From: Mycobacteriales bacterium
Lineage (GTDB): Bacteria > Actinomycetota > Actinomycetes > Mycobacteriales > Mycobacteriaceae
DNA length: 64,000 bases
Assembly (NCBI GenBank): GCA_018376445.1
Contig: JAHABL010000008.1
Location: 62,001 to 126,000 of the forward strand
Direction: 5' to 3'
The notes under the pieces were generated by a model that saw only the letters and a program-made list of their open reading frames with translations, was not told the DNA's origin and searched no databases. Below are positions 17,366 to 25,833 of the stretch, piece by piece; position 1 is the first letter of the stretch; each line of letters opens with the position of its first letter. The position numbers and the translations under genes are program-made.

Positions 17366-18991
17366 TTAGTCGGCGATGAGGGTATCCAATGTCAGGTCAG
17401 GTAGTTCCTTCTGCAGATAGTTGAGACGCCACTTGTCGCTAATGAGGGCAATGAGTTCGCCATCCTGGCGGGTAAAGATCTCCACTCCTCGCTGGCGGCC
17501 TAGTTCTGGGGCGGAAGCGGCATCAGTGCGCCGGGCCACCGTGTAGGGGATGTTCTCTACCACGGTCTCCACGTTATATTCGGCACGCATCCGGGCCTGT
17601 ACGACCTCAAACTGCAGTACACCGACGGCTGCCATGACTGGGTTGGATTCGCCGCGGAGATCATTGGTGAGGATCTGGACGACGCCCTCTGCACCCAGCT
17701 CGTCAACCGCTTTGCGGAACTGTTTGTATTTTGAAAGGGATGCGGCCCGCAAGGTGGCGAAGTGTTCTGGGGAGAAGGCGGGGATAGGCGGGTACTGTGC
17801 TTTCTTTCCCTTGTAGAGAGTGTCACCGGGCGCCAACCCGAGGGCATTGACGAGACCCACCACATCACCTGGGTAGGCGGTTTCTACCGTTTCACGATCA
17901 CGACCAAAGACGGTGAGCGCGTATTTCGTGGCGAAAGGTTTGTTGGTTTGTGCGTGGGTGACCACCATGCCGCGCTCGAATTCTCCACTGACGACACGCA
18001 TGAAGGCGAGCCGGTCACGATGCGCCGAGTCCATGCCCGCCTGGACTTTAAAGATGACGGCAGAGAAGTCGTCCTCAAGGTCGTGGTAGGTGCCGGAAAT
18101 ATCGTCTCGGCCGGCCGGATGTGGGGCAAGGCCGACAATGCTGTCGAGGATCTGATGTACACCAAAATTGAGTTTTGCAGACGCGAAGATGACGGGGGAG
18201 GTTTCTCCAGCTAAAAACAGTTCTTCGTCATGGACTTGTCCCATTTCGGCCAGCAAGGTGGATTCTTCCACGGCGGTAGCCCAGTCGTCCCCCCGGTGAG
18301 CTTCCGCGTCAGTCGGGCTGAAGTACTCTTCCGGGGCAATGGTGGAGCCGCCGGCGGTACGCGTGAACTCGATGTATTCATTGGGGTAACCGGCAGCATC
18401 GAGGCGGGCGAGACCGTGGAAATCGCCGGCGATACCGACTGGCCAGAAGATAGGGGTGGGGGTGAGGTCGATTTCCGCAGCGATTTCATCCAGCAGCTCG
18501 AGTGGGCTTTTCCCGGGGCGGTCCCACTTATTGACGACGGTGATGATGGGAATGTTGCGCGATTTGCATACTCGGAAGAGTTTGAGAGTCTGCGGCTCCA
18601 AGCCTTTTGCAGCGTCGATGAGCATGAGGGCTCCGTCGACGGCGGTGAGGACGCGGTAGGTGTCTTCCGAGAAGTCGGAGTGGCCGGGGGTGTCAACGAG
18701 GTTGATGACGTAGGGTTCACCATCGCCGGTAGCTCCCTGCGACCCTGCGGGGAGATATTCGAATTGGAGAGCGGTGGAGGAGACCGAGATTCCACGAGCC
18801 TGTTCCATCTCCATCCAGTCTGACACTGTCGCTTTGCGGCCGGCTTTACCGTGAACAGCGCCGGCCTCATTGATGACGTGTGCGTGCAGGGCGAGTGCTT
18901 CCGTGAGCGTCGATTTACCAGCGTCTGGGTGAGAGATGATGGCGAAGGTACGGCGACGGCGCGCTTCGACGGTAGGGGAAAGAGCATTCAC
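17366..18991 (-). CDS. prfC: Peptide chain release factor 3
   Basis: 541-residue translational GTPase that recycles RF1/RF2 after termination. G1 SHPDAGKST near residues 20-28, the switch region with RGISV, G3 DTPGH, G4 NKWDR, then domain II and the RF3 C-terminal domain. The GTG start has AAGGA eight bases upstream; a nearby out-of-frame ATG is not used. Downstream of pth by 78 bases. Confidence 0.95.
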   Translation of the reverse strand: MNALSPTVEARRRRTFAIISHPDAGKSTLTEALALHAHVINEAGAVHGKAGRKATVSDWMEMEQARGISVSSTALQFEYLPAGSQGATGDGEPYVINLVDTPGHSDFSEDTYRVLTAVDGALMLIDAAKGLEPQTLKLFRVCKSRNIPIITVVNKWDRPGKSPLELLDEIAAEIDLTPTPIFWPVGIAGDFHGLARLDAAGYPNEYIEFTRTAGGSTIAPEEYFSPTDAEAHRGDDWATAVEESTLLAEMGQVHDEELFLAGETSPVIFASAKLNFGVHQILDSIVGLAPHPAGRDDISGTYHDLEDDFSAVIFKVQAGMDSAHRDRLAFMRVVSGEFERGMVVTHAQTNKPFATKYALTVFGRDRETVETAYPGDVVGLVNALGLAPGDTLYKGKKAQYPPIPAFSPEHFATLRAASLSKYKQFRKAVDELGAEGVVQILTNDLRGESNPVMAAVGVLQFEVVQARMRAEYNVETVVENIPYTVARRTDAASAPELGRQRGVEIFTRQDGELIALISDKWRLNYLQKELPDLTLDTLIAD

Positions 18992-19069
18992 GAGGAGGTC
19001 CTTGAGATGTGGTGTCAGAGTGGCGGTGTCAGAGTAGCAGTGACAGCTGAGGATGGTGCCGAAGGCGGG

Positions 19070-19690
19070 TTAGCGACGGGCGTGTACTCGGTTTTGGGTA
19101 GCGGCAATGCCATCTCGGAGGAGGAGCTCAACGACGTCGGCAGCTTCTTGAATGGTCACTCCCACTTCTTCGCAGTCGCGAGCGGAAAGCTGCTTGAGAA
19201 CGTAAGCAGCCGGGTCCATGCGTCCGGGGGGACGTCCGATGCCAATTCGGACACGCACATAGTCTTTTGTGCCCAGATGTTGGGTCATGGATTTGAGTCC
19301 GTTGTGTCCGCCTTCGCCACCTCCACGCTTGACGCGCAGAGTGTTGTCGGTGAGGTCTAGATCATCGTGGAGGACGATGATGTTGGTGGCGGGGATGCTG
19401 TAGAACTTTGCGGTTGCTGCCACGGCTCGTCCGGAATCATTCATGAAGGTCCCAGATTTCATGAGGATGACGGGTGTGCCATTGAGCGTGCCACGCCCCA
19501 CCAGGGCGTTGGTGCGCTTATTGGGGGAGAGGGACACTGAGGGACTAGTGCGTGTGCATAGCTCATCAAGCACCATATAGCCCACGTTGTGACGGGTGAG
19601 CTCATACTGTGGACCGGGGTTCCCGAGGCCTACCAGCAGGATAGGGCCAGGGACGGTGTTGATGTCGGGAATCTGAGGACTGGGACTCAT
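19070..19690 (-). CDS. pth: Peptidyl-tRNA hydrolase
   Basis: 206 residues. LLVGLGNPGPQYELTRHNVGYMVLDEL at about 18-44 contains the catalytic His and the substrate-binding Asn; MKSGTFMNDSG and VLHDDLDL (with the catalytic Asp) and RGGGEGGHNGLKS follow. It frees peptides from prematurely released peptidyl-tRNA. GAGG precedes the ATG. The rplY-pth order is the mycobacterial one. Confidence 0.96.
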   Translation of the reverse strand: MSPSPQIPDINTVPGPILLVGLGNPGPQYELTRHNVGYMVLDELCTRTSPSVSLSPNKRTNALVGRGTLNGTPVILMKSGTFMNDSGRAVAATAKFYSIPATNIIVLHDDLDLTDNTLRVKRGGGEGGHNGLKSMTQHLGTKDYVRVRIGIGRPPGRMDPAAYVLKQLSARDCEEVGVTIQEAADVVELLLRDGIAATQNRVHARR

Positions 19691-19759
19691 AATGCCTCTA
19701 TTCTCTCACGTTTCCGGCAGGTAGGGCTATTTGTGATGAGACTGTGGGGGAGGACAGAA

Positions 19760-19796
19760 CGGAAGCCCCAGCTGGCGTGAACCAGTGGGGCTTCCG
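19760..19796. terminator. Terminator downstream of rplY
   Basis: CGGAAGCCCCA-g-CTGG pairs with CCAGTGGGGCTTCCG, one bulged base, six-base loop. It lies between rplY and pth and would limit read-through. Confidence 0.75.
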
Positions 19797-19819
19797 GAGA
19801 GGTAAAGGGAAAGAGTTGT

Positions 19820-20446
19820 TTACTCTTCTGCGGCGGCCTCGTCGTCAGCTGTCTCAGCAGACTCAGTGCTGGCCTCTTCGTCAGTGGCGGACTCGGTGTC
19901 AGCTTCTTCTTCGAAGGTGACGTTGACGAGGAGCAGTTCGGGATCGTCGACGAGTTCGACGTTTTCGGGCAGCTTCACGTCGGCAGCGGTGATGGCGCTA
20001 CCGGCTTCCAGGCCCTCCACGGAGATGACGAGATCTTCCGGAATGTTGAGGGCGTCAGCGTTGACTTTGAGGACGTCAAGTTCCACCAGGAGGGTGGCAC
20101 CGGGGGCAACTTCGCCTTCCACGAGCAGCGGAACCTCGACCTCAACCTTTTCGCCCTTCTTGACGGTGAGGAAGTCGACGTGTTCGATTTCGCGGGTGAG
20201 GGGGTTTTGGGCGATGGACTTTACCAGCGCAGTGGTCTCCTTGCCATCGATGTCGAGAGCGATAACAGCGTTGACGCCCTCTTCACGCACGATGGCGAGG
20301 AAGCCCAGGTTGTCGATGGCTACGTGGATAGGGTCAGCACCGTGGCCGTACACAACGGCGGGAATGTTGCCGGCGCGGCGGGTACGACGAGCGGCGCCCT
20401 TGCCGAACTCGGTACGGGTGGGGGCGGCGAGAGTCTTCTGTGCCAT
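19820..20446 (-). CDS. rplY: 50S ribosomal protein L25/general stress protein Ctc
   Basis: 208 residues: an N-terminal L25 5S-rRNA-binding domain (about 1-95, beginning MAQKTLAAPTRTEFGKGAARR) and a C-terminal beta domain (about 96-180) ending in a very acidic, Ser/Thr-rich tail. The ATG at 20446 has AGAGGAG ten bases upstream and gives the family N-terminus; an in-frame start ten codons upstream has no ribosome site. Confidence 0.95.
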   Translation of the reverse strand: MAQKTLAAPTRTEFGKGAARRTRRAGNIPAVVYGHGADPIHVAIDNLGFLAIVREEGVNAVIALDIDGKETTALVKSIAQNPLTREIEHVDFLTVKKGEKVEVEVPLLVEGEVAPGATLLVELDVLKVNADALNIPEDLVISVEGLEAGSAITAADVKLPENVELVDDPELLLVNVTFEEEADTESATDEEASTESAETADDEAAAEE

Positions 20447-20723
20447 AGTAATGTTCTCCTCTAGCTGTGATGTCACAGGTGTGAGCGGAAAGTGCTACAC
20501 AAAGATTTTCATCGCGGCGAGGCACCCAACACGGCCGCGGGATCGGAGAACCCGAGACAATCGCGTCGATAACGGCTGTTTTCAGCCCTCGCCGAGATAA
20601 CGAGATAAGTGTACAGGACAAGCGTAGCTGCTCCCAACTCGCAAGGATGAACGTCCGCTGCCGCGATGAAGAGGAACCGGGTAGGATTTTGGCAACGTCT
20701 GTGAAGAGAAAGCGGAAAAGAAC
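20447..20723. other. Intergenic region between rplY and a small membrane gene
   Basis: 277 bases carrying the divergent promoters. A 12-bp near-palindrome TGTGATGTCACA lies at 20466-20477, close to the rplY start. I see no gene or RNA here. Confidence 0.6.
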
Positions 20724-20918
20724 ATGACGATGGGTTGGATGATTACCCTTCTGGTGGTCTTTGCCATCGTGGGCATCGCGATGGGGACGGTGTGGGTGTG
20801 GACTGGTCATCGGAAGCCCGGTGATATTGCTATCGCCTGCATTCTTGCCTTAGCAGCATGGTTATTGCTCACCACGATTCTGCTGTTTGCCACGGGGGAT
20901 ATTAAGGGAGGTTTGTGA
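20724..20918 (+). CDS. Small two-segment membrane protein
   Basis: 64 residues with two hydrophobic segments (about 5-27 and 35-55) and a short basic loop (HRKPGD) between. No family recognised. The ATG has a purine-rich but weak ribosome site; a second ATG two codons later is possible. Its stop overlaps the start of the next gene by one base, and the two look like a translationally coupled pair. Confidence 0.6.
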   Translation: MTMGWMITLLVVFAIVGIAMGTVWVWTGHRKPGDIAIACILALAAWLLLTTILLFATGDIKGGL

Positions 20919-21115
20919 TGGCCGTCGGTCCGGGAATCGTTATCCCGCTCATCGCCATTGTGCTGGGCATCATTGCAGGTGTGCTTATCATGCGTGAGTA
21001 TCCGTTGAACCAAGGCCGTTTCGCGGATGTCGCAGCAGGCGCGTTTATCGCTGTCGTGGTGTTCGGCATGGTATTGCTCACCAGCGCCTACATCGCTCTA
21101 CTAGTAGCGAAATAG
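20918..21115 (+). CDS. Small two-segment membrane protein
   Basis: 65 residues, two hydrophobic segments (about 4-26 and 40-62) joined by a charged loop (MREYPLNQGRFADVA). ATG 20918 overlaps the previous stop (TGATG) and has AGGGAGG upstream, so it is very probably translated. Function unknown. With its partner it could form a four-segment membrane complex; that is inference from coupling alone. Confidence 0.65.
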   Translation: MAVGPGIVIPLIAIVLGIIAGVLIMREYPLNQGRFADVAAGAFIAVVVFGMVLLTSAYIALLVAK

Positions 21116-21176
21116 ACTTCGCCGCCTAGACACCACTGCGGGCGTAGTGGGCTCCATACCCGCCATGAGTAGAACA

Positions 21177-21211
21177 AGAAGCGGCTACCGAGAGGGTCGA
21201 TAGCCGCTTCT
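21177..21211. terminator. Bidirectional terminator before prs end
   Basis: AGAAGCGGCTA pairs with TAGCCGCTTCT, 11 bp, 13-base loop, between the convergent small membrane genes and prs. Confidence 0.75.
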
Positions 21212-21234
21212 GTGGGATAGTCCGGGAAAAAGTC

Positions 21235-22212
21235 TTAGGCGCCTTCAAAAAGAGCAGTCACTGAACCATTGTTGAAAATCTCACTGATGGTCGCTGCTAG
21301 TAGCGGCGCCATCGACAGAACTGTGAGGTTATCGAACTGGTGCTCCTCCGGGATGGGCAGCGTATTCGTAGTGATGACTTCCTTGGCGCCGCAGTTGGCG
21401 AGGCGCTCTGCTGCCGGGTCGGAGAAAACGCCGTGCGTGCAGGCGATAACAACGTCGCCTGCACCCGCTTCCTTGAGGACCTTGACGGCACCAGCAATGG
21501 TGCCACCGGTGTCGATCATATCGTCAATGAGGACGCAGGTGCGGCCTTTCACGTCACCGATGACGCGGTGGGCAACGACCTGGTTGGCGACGCGTGGATC
21601 GCGCGTCTTGTGGACGAAGGCTAGCGGTGCGCCATCAAGAATATTGGCCCACTTTTCGGCGACCTTCACACGGCCAGCGTCGGGGGATACAACCACCATA
21701 TTCTTGGTACCGTAGTTGTCCTTCACATACTGGGCGAGTTGCCCCATGGCGTGCATGTGGTCGACCGGGCCGTCGAAGAAGCCTTGGATCTGATCGGTAT
21801 GCAGGTCGACTGCTACGATGCGGTCGGCGCCAGCGGTCTTCAGCAGGTCTGCAATCAGGCGGGCAGACACGGGTTCACGGCCCATGTGCTTTTTATCCTG
21901 ACGAGCGTAGGGATAGAAGGGCAGAATCGCGGTGATGTGGTTAGCAGAACCGCGCTTTAAAGCATCAATCATGATGAGCAGTTCCACCAGCCACTCGTTG
22001 AGCGGAGCCGGGAAGCTCTGGATGACGAACGCATCCGTACCACGTACGGACTCCTCGTAGCGGACGAAGATTTCCCCATTGGCAAAGTTGCGCATGGTGG
22101 TCTTCGTGAGGGTGACACCAAGCTCTTGTGCTACTTCCTCGGCGAGCTCCGGGTGTGCACGCCCGGAGATGAGAATGAGGTTCTTTTCCTGAGGGCTGCA
22201 TTTACTGGACAA
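21235..22212 (-). CDS. prs: Ribose-phosphate pyrophosphokinase
   Basis: 325 residues; makes PRPP from ribose 5-phosphate and ATP for nucleotide, histidine and decaprenyl-phosphoarabinose synthesis. LILISGRAHPELAEEVAQEL at 12-31 is the N-terminal motif; the PRPP loop VLIDDMIDTGGTIAGA lies at about 227-242. The only start that fits is TTG at 22212: a TAA stop lies four codons upstream in frame, and GAGGAT sits about 12 bases before the TTG. Downstream of glmU, as in mycobacteria. Confidence 0.95.
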   Translation of the reverse strand: MSSKCSPQEKNLILISGRAHPELAEEVAQELGVTLTKTTMRNFANGEIFVRYEESVRGTDAFVIQSFPAPLNEWLVELLIMIDALKRGSANHITAILPFYPYARQDKKHMGREPVSARLIADLLKTAGADRIVAVDLHTDQIQGFFDGPVDHMHAMGQLAQYVKDNYGTKNMVVVSPDAGRVKVAEKWANILDGAPLAFVHKTRDPRVANQVVAHRVIGDVKGRTCVLIDDMIDTGGTIAGAVKVLKEAGAGDVVIACTHGVFSDPAAERLANCGAKEVITTNTLPIPEEHQFDNLTVLSMAPLLAATISEIFNNGSVTALFEGA

Positions 22213-22316
22213 AGGGAATCGTTATCCTCAATTGCGGTATCGGTAGGTAGTTTCAACGTTAGTGGATGGAGGGCCTTCTCGATAAATTTTCACTACCGGG
22301 AGCCTCTCCCCGGAAG

Positions 22317-23816
22317 CTACTCTGCAGAGTTCTCGGCAGAGTCGTTGTCGGGCTCTGTAGCTGCGGTTTCTGCCTGAGCTTGGGTGGCAGCAGTTGCCGC
22401 CGCGGTACCAGCACGGTGGTCGAGCACCCAGTCCTTGACGATACGTTGAGGGGCATCGCTGTAGGTGAGAGCTCCGGGTGGTACATCGCGGCGAATAACC
22501 GTGCCGGCTCCGGAGTAGACGCCGTCACCCACTGTCACGGGGGCAACGTACATAGTGTCGGACCCCATCCTTACATGGGAACCGATAGTGGTGTGGTGTT
22601 TGTGCACGCCGTCGTAGTTCACAAAGACGCTAGCTGCCCCAATATTGGAGTACTCACCCACAGTCGCATCGCCCACATAGCTGAGGTGCGGGACTTTCGT
22701 GCCGCGACCAATGGTGGCGTTTTTCATTTCCGTGAAAGTACCCATCTTCGATTCAGGTCCCAGATTGGTGCCAGGACGCAGGTACGCCCAGGGTCCCACC
22801 GTGGCGCCGTCACCGATCACTGCGTCGGATCCATGGGCGCGAACCACCTCAGCGTCACGCCCCACCGTGATATTGGTGAGAGAGCAGTCAGGGCCAATGG
22901 TGGCGCCTTCAGCTACTGTCGTGGTGCCATGGAGCTGGCAGCCCGGCAAAATAGTGACATCCCGGGAAAGTTCCACATCGACGTCAATCCACGTGTTGAG
23001 AGGATCGACAATGGTGACGCCCTCCGTCATCCAGTGGGTGAGAATGCGGCGGTTCATCTCCGCAGCGACTTCGGCCATCTGCACACGATTATTGACGCCG
23101 GCGACAACGAAGGCGTCATCAAGGCGGTGTGCACGTACCGGACGGTCTGCTTGGCGGGCGATAGAAATAACATCGGTGAGATAGAGTTCGCCCTGCTCAT
23201 TATTGGTATCGAGGAGTTCTAGGGAACGCCGCAGTTGGGTTGCATCAAATGCGTACACGCCCGAGTTCACCTCGTTGATGACCTTCTCGTCCTCGCTGGC
23301 GTCCGCCTGCTCGACGATAGACAGGACTTCACCGTTAGAGTTGCGGACGATGCGACCATAGCCCGTAGGGTCGGGAACGGTGGCTGTCAAGACCGTGACA
23401 GCCGGGCGCGGGTGCTGGTCATGGACATCTAAGAGGTCATGCAAGGTGGCGGAGTCCAACATTGGCACATCGGACGTTGTCACCAGGATGGTGCCGGTGA
23501 AATCCTCCGGCAAGGCGGACAAACCGCACATCACAGCATGGCCGGTGCCGTTCTGTTCTTCCTGCACGGCAGTGAGGACGGGGCGGTTGAGTTCTTCGGC
23601 AATATCCGCCACCGCCTGCTGCACACGTTCCCGCTGGTGACCCGTCACCACCACAATATGGTGTGGAGAGACGCCAGCGGCCGCGTGGACCGCATGCGAC
23701 AGCATGGAGCGGCCACATAATTCATGGAGCATCTTGGGGGTGGAGGACTTCATTCGCGTGCCCAGACCGGCCGCCAGAATAATAAAGGCGATGGGCGATG
23801 CAGCAGTTTTAGACAT
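22317..23816 (-). CDS. glmU: Bifunctional GlmU: GlcN-1-P acetyltransferase / GlcNAc-1-P uridyltransferase
   Basis: 499 residues; last two steps to UDP-GlcNAc for peptidoglycan. Uridyltransferase motif ILAAGLGTRMKSSTPKMLHEL at about 13-33; the left-handed beta-helix acetyltransferase domain from about 255 with TEMKNATIGRGTKVPHLSYVGD. The C-terminal tail is Ala/Gln/Glu rich and probably disordered, as in mycobacterial GlmU. ATG 23816 has AGAGGG upstream; in-frame ATGs further upstream encode a non-family, basic stretch. Confidence 0.95.
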   Translation of the reverse strand: MSKTAASPIAFIILAAGLGTRMKSSTPKMLHELCGRSMLSHAVHAAAGVSPHHIVVVTGHQRERVQQAVADIAEELNRPVLTAVQEEQNGTGHAVMCGLSALPEDFTGTILVTTSDVPMLDSATLHDLLDVHDQHPRPAVTVLTATVPDPTGYGRIVRNSNGEVLSIVEQADASEDEKVINEVNSGVYAFDATQLRRSLELLDTNNEQGELYLTDVISIARQADRPVRAHRLDDAFVVAGVNNRVQMAEVAAEMNRRILTHWMTEGVTIVDPLNTWIDVDVELSRDVTILPGCQLHGTTTVAEGATIGPDCSLTNITVGRDAEVVRAHGSDAVIGDGATVGPWAYLRPGTNLGPESKMGTFTEMKNATIGRGTKVPHLSYVGDATVGEYSNIGAASVFVNYDGVHKHHTTIGSHVRMGSDTMYVAPVTVGDGVYSGAGTVIRRDVPPGALTYSDAPQRIVKDWVLDHRAGTAAATAATQAQAETAATEPDNDSAENSAE

Positions 23817-23925
23817 AAATCCCTCTGCGCTCGGAAAGATGATCTCTTCCATCTTACGTTTTTTCATCATGGTGAACGAAACTCGTCACGCTCGCATTCA
23901 ACCGGGCAGTATGGAAACATCAGAA

Positions 23926-23944
23926 CCAACGGTTTGCCCGTTGG
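23926..23944 (+). promoter_or_regulatory. Inverted repeat upstream of cysK
   Basis: CCAACGG-TTTGC-CCGTTGG, 35 bases before the cysK start, in the region divergent from glmU. Possible operator or leader hairpin; no known sulfur-regulator motif was recognised. Confidence 0.35.
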
Positions 23945-23978
23945 AGCGTTAACTAGCACTACGAAAGAGGAGCCCCTC

Positions 23979-24911
23979 ATGGCTATTTACAACGACGTCA
24001 CCGAAACCATCGGCAATACTCCGCTCGTGCGGCTCAACCGGCTGACCGCCAATGCTGGCGCCACCGTGCTCGCCAAGCTCGAGTACTTTAACCCCGCCAA
24101 CTCTGTGAAAGACCGGATTGGACGCGCCATTATTGACGCTGCAGAGAAGTCGGGCGAGCTGAAGGCTGGCGGCACCATTGTGGAAGGCACTTCCGGAAAC
24201 ACCGGCATCGCGCTCGCGATGGTCGGCGCGGCTCGCGGCTACAAGGTTATTCTCACCATGCCGGAGACCATGTCGAAGGAGCGACAGGTGATGCTCAAGG
24301 CTTTCGGTGCTGAGATTGAACTCACACCGGGAGCCGACGGTATGCAAGGCGCGGTTGATCGCGCTAAGGAGATTGTGTCCTCCACCCCCAACTCCATCCT
24401 GGCCAGCCAGTTTGCCAACCCTGCCAACCCCGAGATCCACCGCCAGACCACCGCGCAGGAAATCCTCCGCGACACCGACGGCAAGGTGGATATTTTTGTG
24501 GCCGGGGTTGGTACCGGCGGTACCCTCACCGGTGTCGGTCAGGAACTCAAGAAGGCCAATCCGGATGTGCAGATTGTGCTGGTTGAGCCGGCCGGCTCCC
24601 CGCTTCTCTCGGAAGGCCACGCCGGCCCCCACAAGATCCAGGGTTTGGGCGCTAACTTCGTCCCCGACGTGTTGGACCGTGAGGTCTACAGTGAAGTGAT
24701 TGACGTTACAGACGAGGACGCGGTGGCGGCAGCCCGCAAGGCGGGGCGAGAGGAAGGCATCCTGGGTGGTATCTCGGCAGGTGCCGCTCTCTACGCTGCC
24801 CTGCAGGTAGCAGAACGGCCGGAGAATGAGGGCAAGAACATCGTCGTCATCATTCCGGACTTTGGCGAGCGCTACGTTTCTACCATCCTCTTCGACGATA
24901 TTCGCGACTAG
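23979..24911 (+). CDS. cysK: Cysteine synthase A (O-acetylserine sulfhydrylase)
   Basis: 310 residues, PLP-dependent. NPANSVKDRIG at about 34-44 contains the PLP lysine; EGTSGNTGIALAM and GVGTGGTLTGVG bind the cofactor phosphate. It makes cysteine from O-acetylserine and sulfide. AAGAGGAG precedes the ATG at 23979. cysE, which makes O-acetylserine, follows 96 bases later, so the pair supplies cysteine, also needed for mycothiol (see mca). Confidence 0.96.
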   Translation: MAIYNDVTETIGNTPLVRLNRLTANAGATVLAKLEYFNPANSVKDRIGRAIIDAAEKSGELKAGGTIVEGTSGNTGIALAMVGAARGYKVILTMPETMSKERQVMLKAFGAEIELTPGADGMQGAVDRAKEIVSSTPNSILASQFANPANPEIHRQTTAQEILRDTDGKVDIFVAGVGTGGTLTGVGQELKKANPDVQIVLVEPAGSPLLSEGHAGPHKIQGLGANFVPDVLDREVYSEVIDVTDEDAVAAARKAGREEGILGGISAGAALYAALQVAERPENEGKNIVVIIPDFGERYVSTILFDDIRD

Positions 24912-24949
24912 TCGTTTCCTTTCTTTCCACTCGCTGAAAACGATAGGAT

Positions 24950-24985
24950 CAGAGAAGTTCCGCGCATTCTTGCGGAACTTCTCTG
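24950..24985 (+). terminator. Hairpin between cysK and cysE
   Basis: Perfect 14-bp stem (24950-24963 with 24972-24985) and an eight-base loop. It ends about ten bases before the cysE ribosome binding site and has no long T tract, so it could be a terminator, an mRNA-stability hairpin or an attenuating structure for cysE. Confidence 0.6.
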
Positions 24986-25007
24986 ATGTTTATAAGGGGA
25001 GCTTCAC

Positions 25008-25592
25008 GTGAATATTCTCGCGCTCATCCGCGAAGATCTGCAGAATGCGCGTGCGCATGACCCCGCCTCCCGCGGGGATCTTGAAAACGCCCTGGTGTAT
25101 TCCGGCCTTCATGCTATCTGGGCGTACCGTGTGTTTCACGCCATGTGGCAGATTCAACCTCTCCGGCCTTTTGCCCGGCTGGGCTCCCAGATCGTCCGTT
25201 CCCTCACCGGTATCGAGATTCATCCCGGCGCTACTATTGGACGTCGTTTCTTCATTGACCATGGCATGGGCGTTGTCATTGGTGAGACAGCTGAGGTAGG
25301 AGACGATGTCATGCTCTACCACGGTGTTACTCTCGGCGGGCGTTCCCTCGTTACCGGCAAGCGCCACCCCACTGTGGGGAATCGTGTCCAGGTGGGCTGT
25401 GGCGCCAAAGTACTTGGTCCGGTCGTTATCGGAGATGACTGTGCTATCGGTGCTAATGCAGTAGTCGTCCATGATGCTCCGCCAAATTCGATCCTGATTG
25501 GCATCCCCGCAGAGGTGCGCCAGCGTGGTGCCGACCAGACGGAGCTCTTGGTGGATCCCGCTGAATACATTGATCCGGCGATCTACATTTAA
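25008..25592 (+). CDS. cysE: Serine O-acetyltransferase
   Basis: 194 residues, the short form typical of actinobacteria and Firmicutes. N-terminal helical part, then a left-handed beta-helix of hexapeptide repeats from about residue 65 (IHPGATIGRRFFIDHG, VVIGETAEVGDDVMLYHGVTLGG). It acetylates serine with acetyl-CoA. GTG start with AGGGGAG upstream. Confidence 0.94.
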   Translation: MNILALIREDLQNARAHDPASRGDLENALVYSGLHAIWAYRVFHAMWQIQPLRPFARLGSQIVRSLTGIEIHPGATIGRRFFIDHGMGVVIGETAEVGDDVMLYHGVTLGGRSLVTGKRHPTVGNRVQVGCGAKVLGPVVIGDDCAIGANAVVVHDAPPNSILIGIPAEVRQRGADQTELLVDPAEYIDPAIYI

Positions 25593-25623
25593 CGCCCGCG
25601 TTCCCCTCACCCCCAATAAACAG

Positions 25624-25653
25624 TGCCCCACCTGTCATTCTGCAGGTGGGGCA
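25624..25653 (+). terminator. Terminator of cysE
   Basis: TGCCCCACCTG pairs with CAGGTGGGGCA, 11 bp, eight-base loop, 31 bases after the cysE stop. Confidence 0.75.
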
Positions 25654-25710
25654 TAGCTACGGTGACAGTCGCGGTACCCGGAGGGCAGGTACCAGACGGA
25701 GGAAAAGTGG

Positions 25711-25782
25711 CTCTCCCGCCAGGACTCGAACCTAGAATGACTGGACCAAAACCAGTAGTGTTGCCTATTACACCACGGGAGA
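25711..25782 (-). tRNA. tRNA-Gln (anticodon TTG)
   Basis: 72 nt on the minus strand. Acceptor stem TCTCCCG/CGGGAGA, anticodon loop TTTTGGT between ACTGG and CCAGT, T arm with GGTTCGAGTCC, discriminator G, and a CCA at 25708-25710 that appears encoded. It lies between cysE and rmlA. Confidence 0.93.
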
Positions 25783-25833
25783 TTGTCTGTACCGTTATGC
25801 GACAAACTTTAGAGGCATGCCTCCGAAGCTTTC

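Noticed and set aside
20466..20477. TGTGATGTCACA as a GlxR/CRP site upstream of rplY
   Set aside because: The half sites are two bases apart instead of six, so the spacing is wrong for this family.
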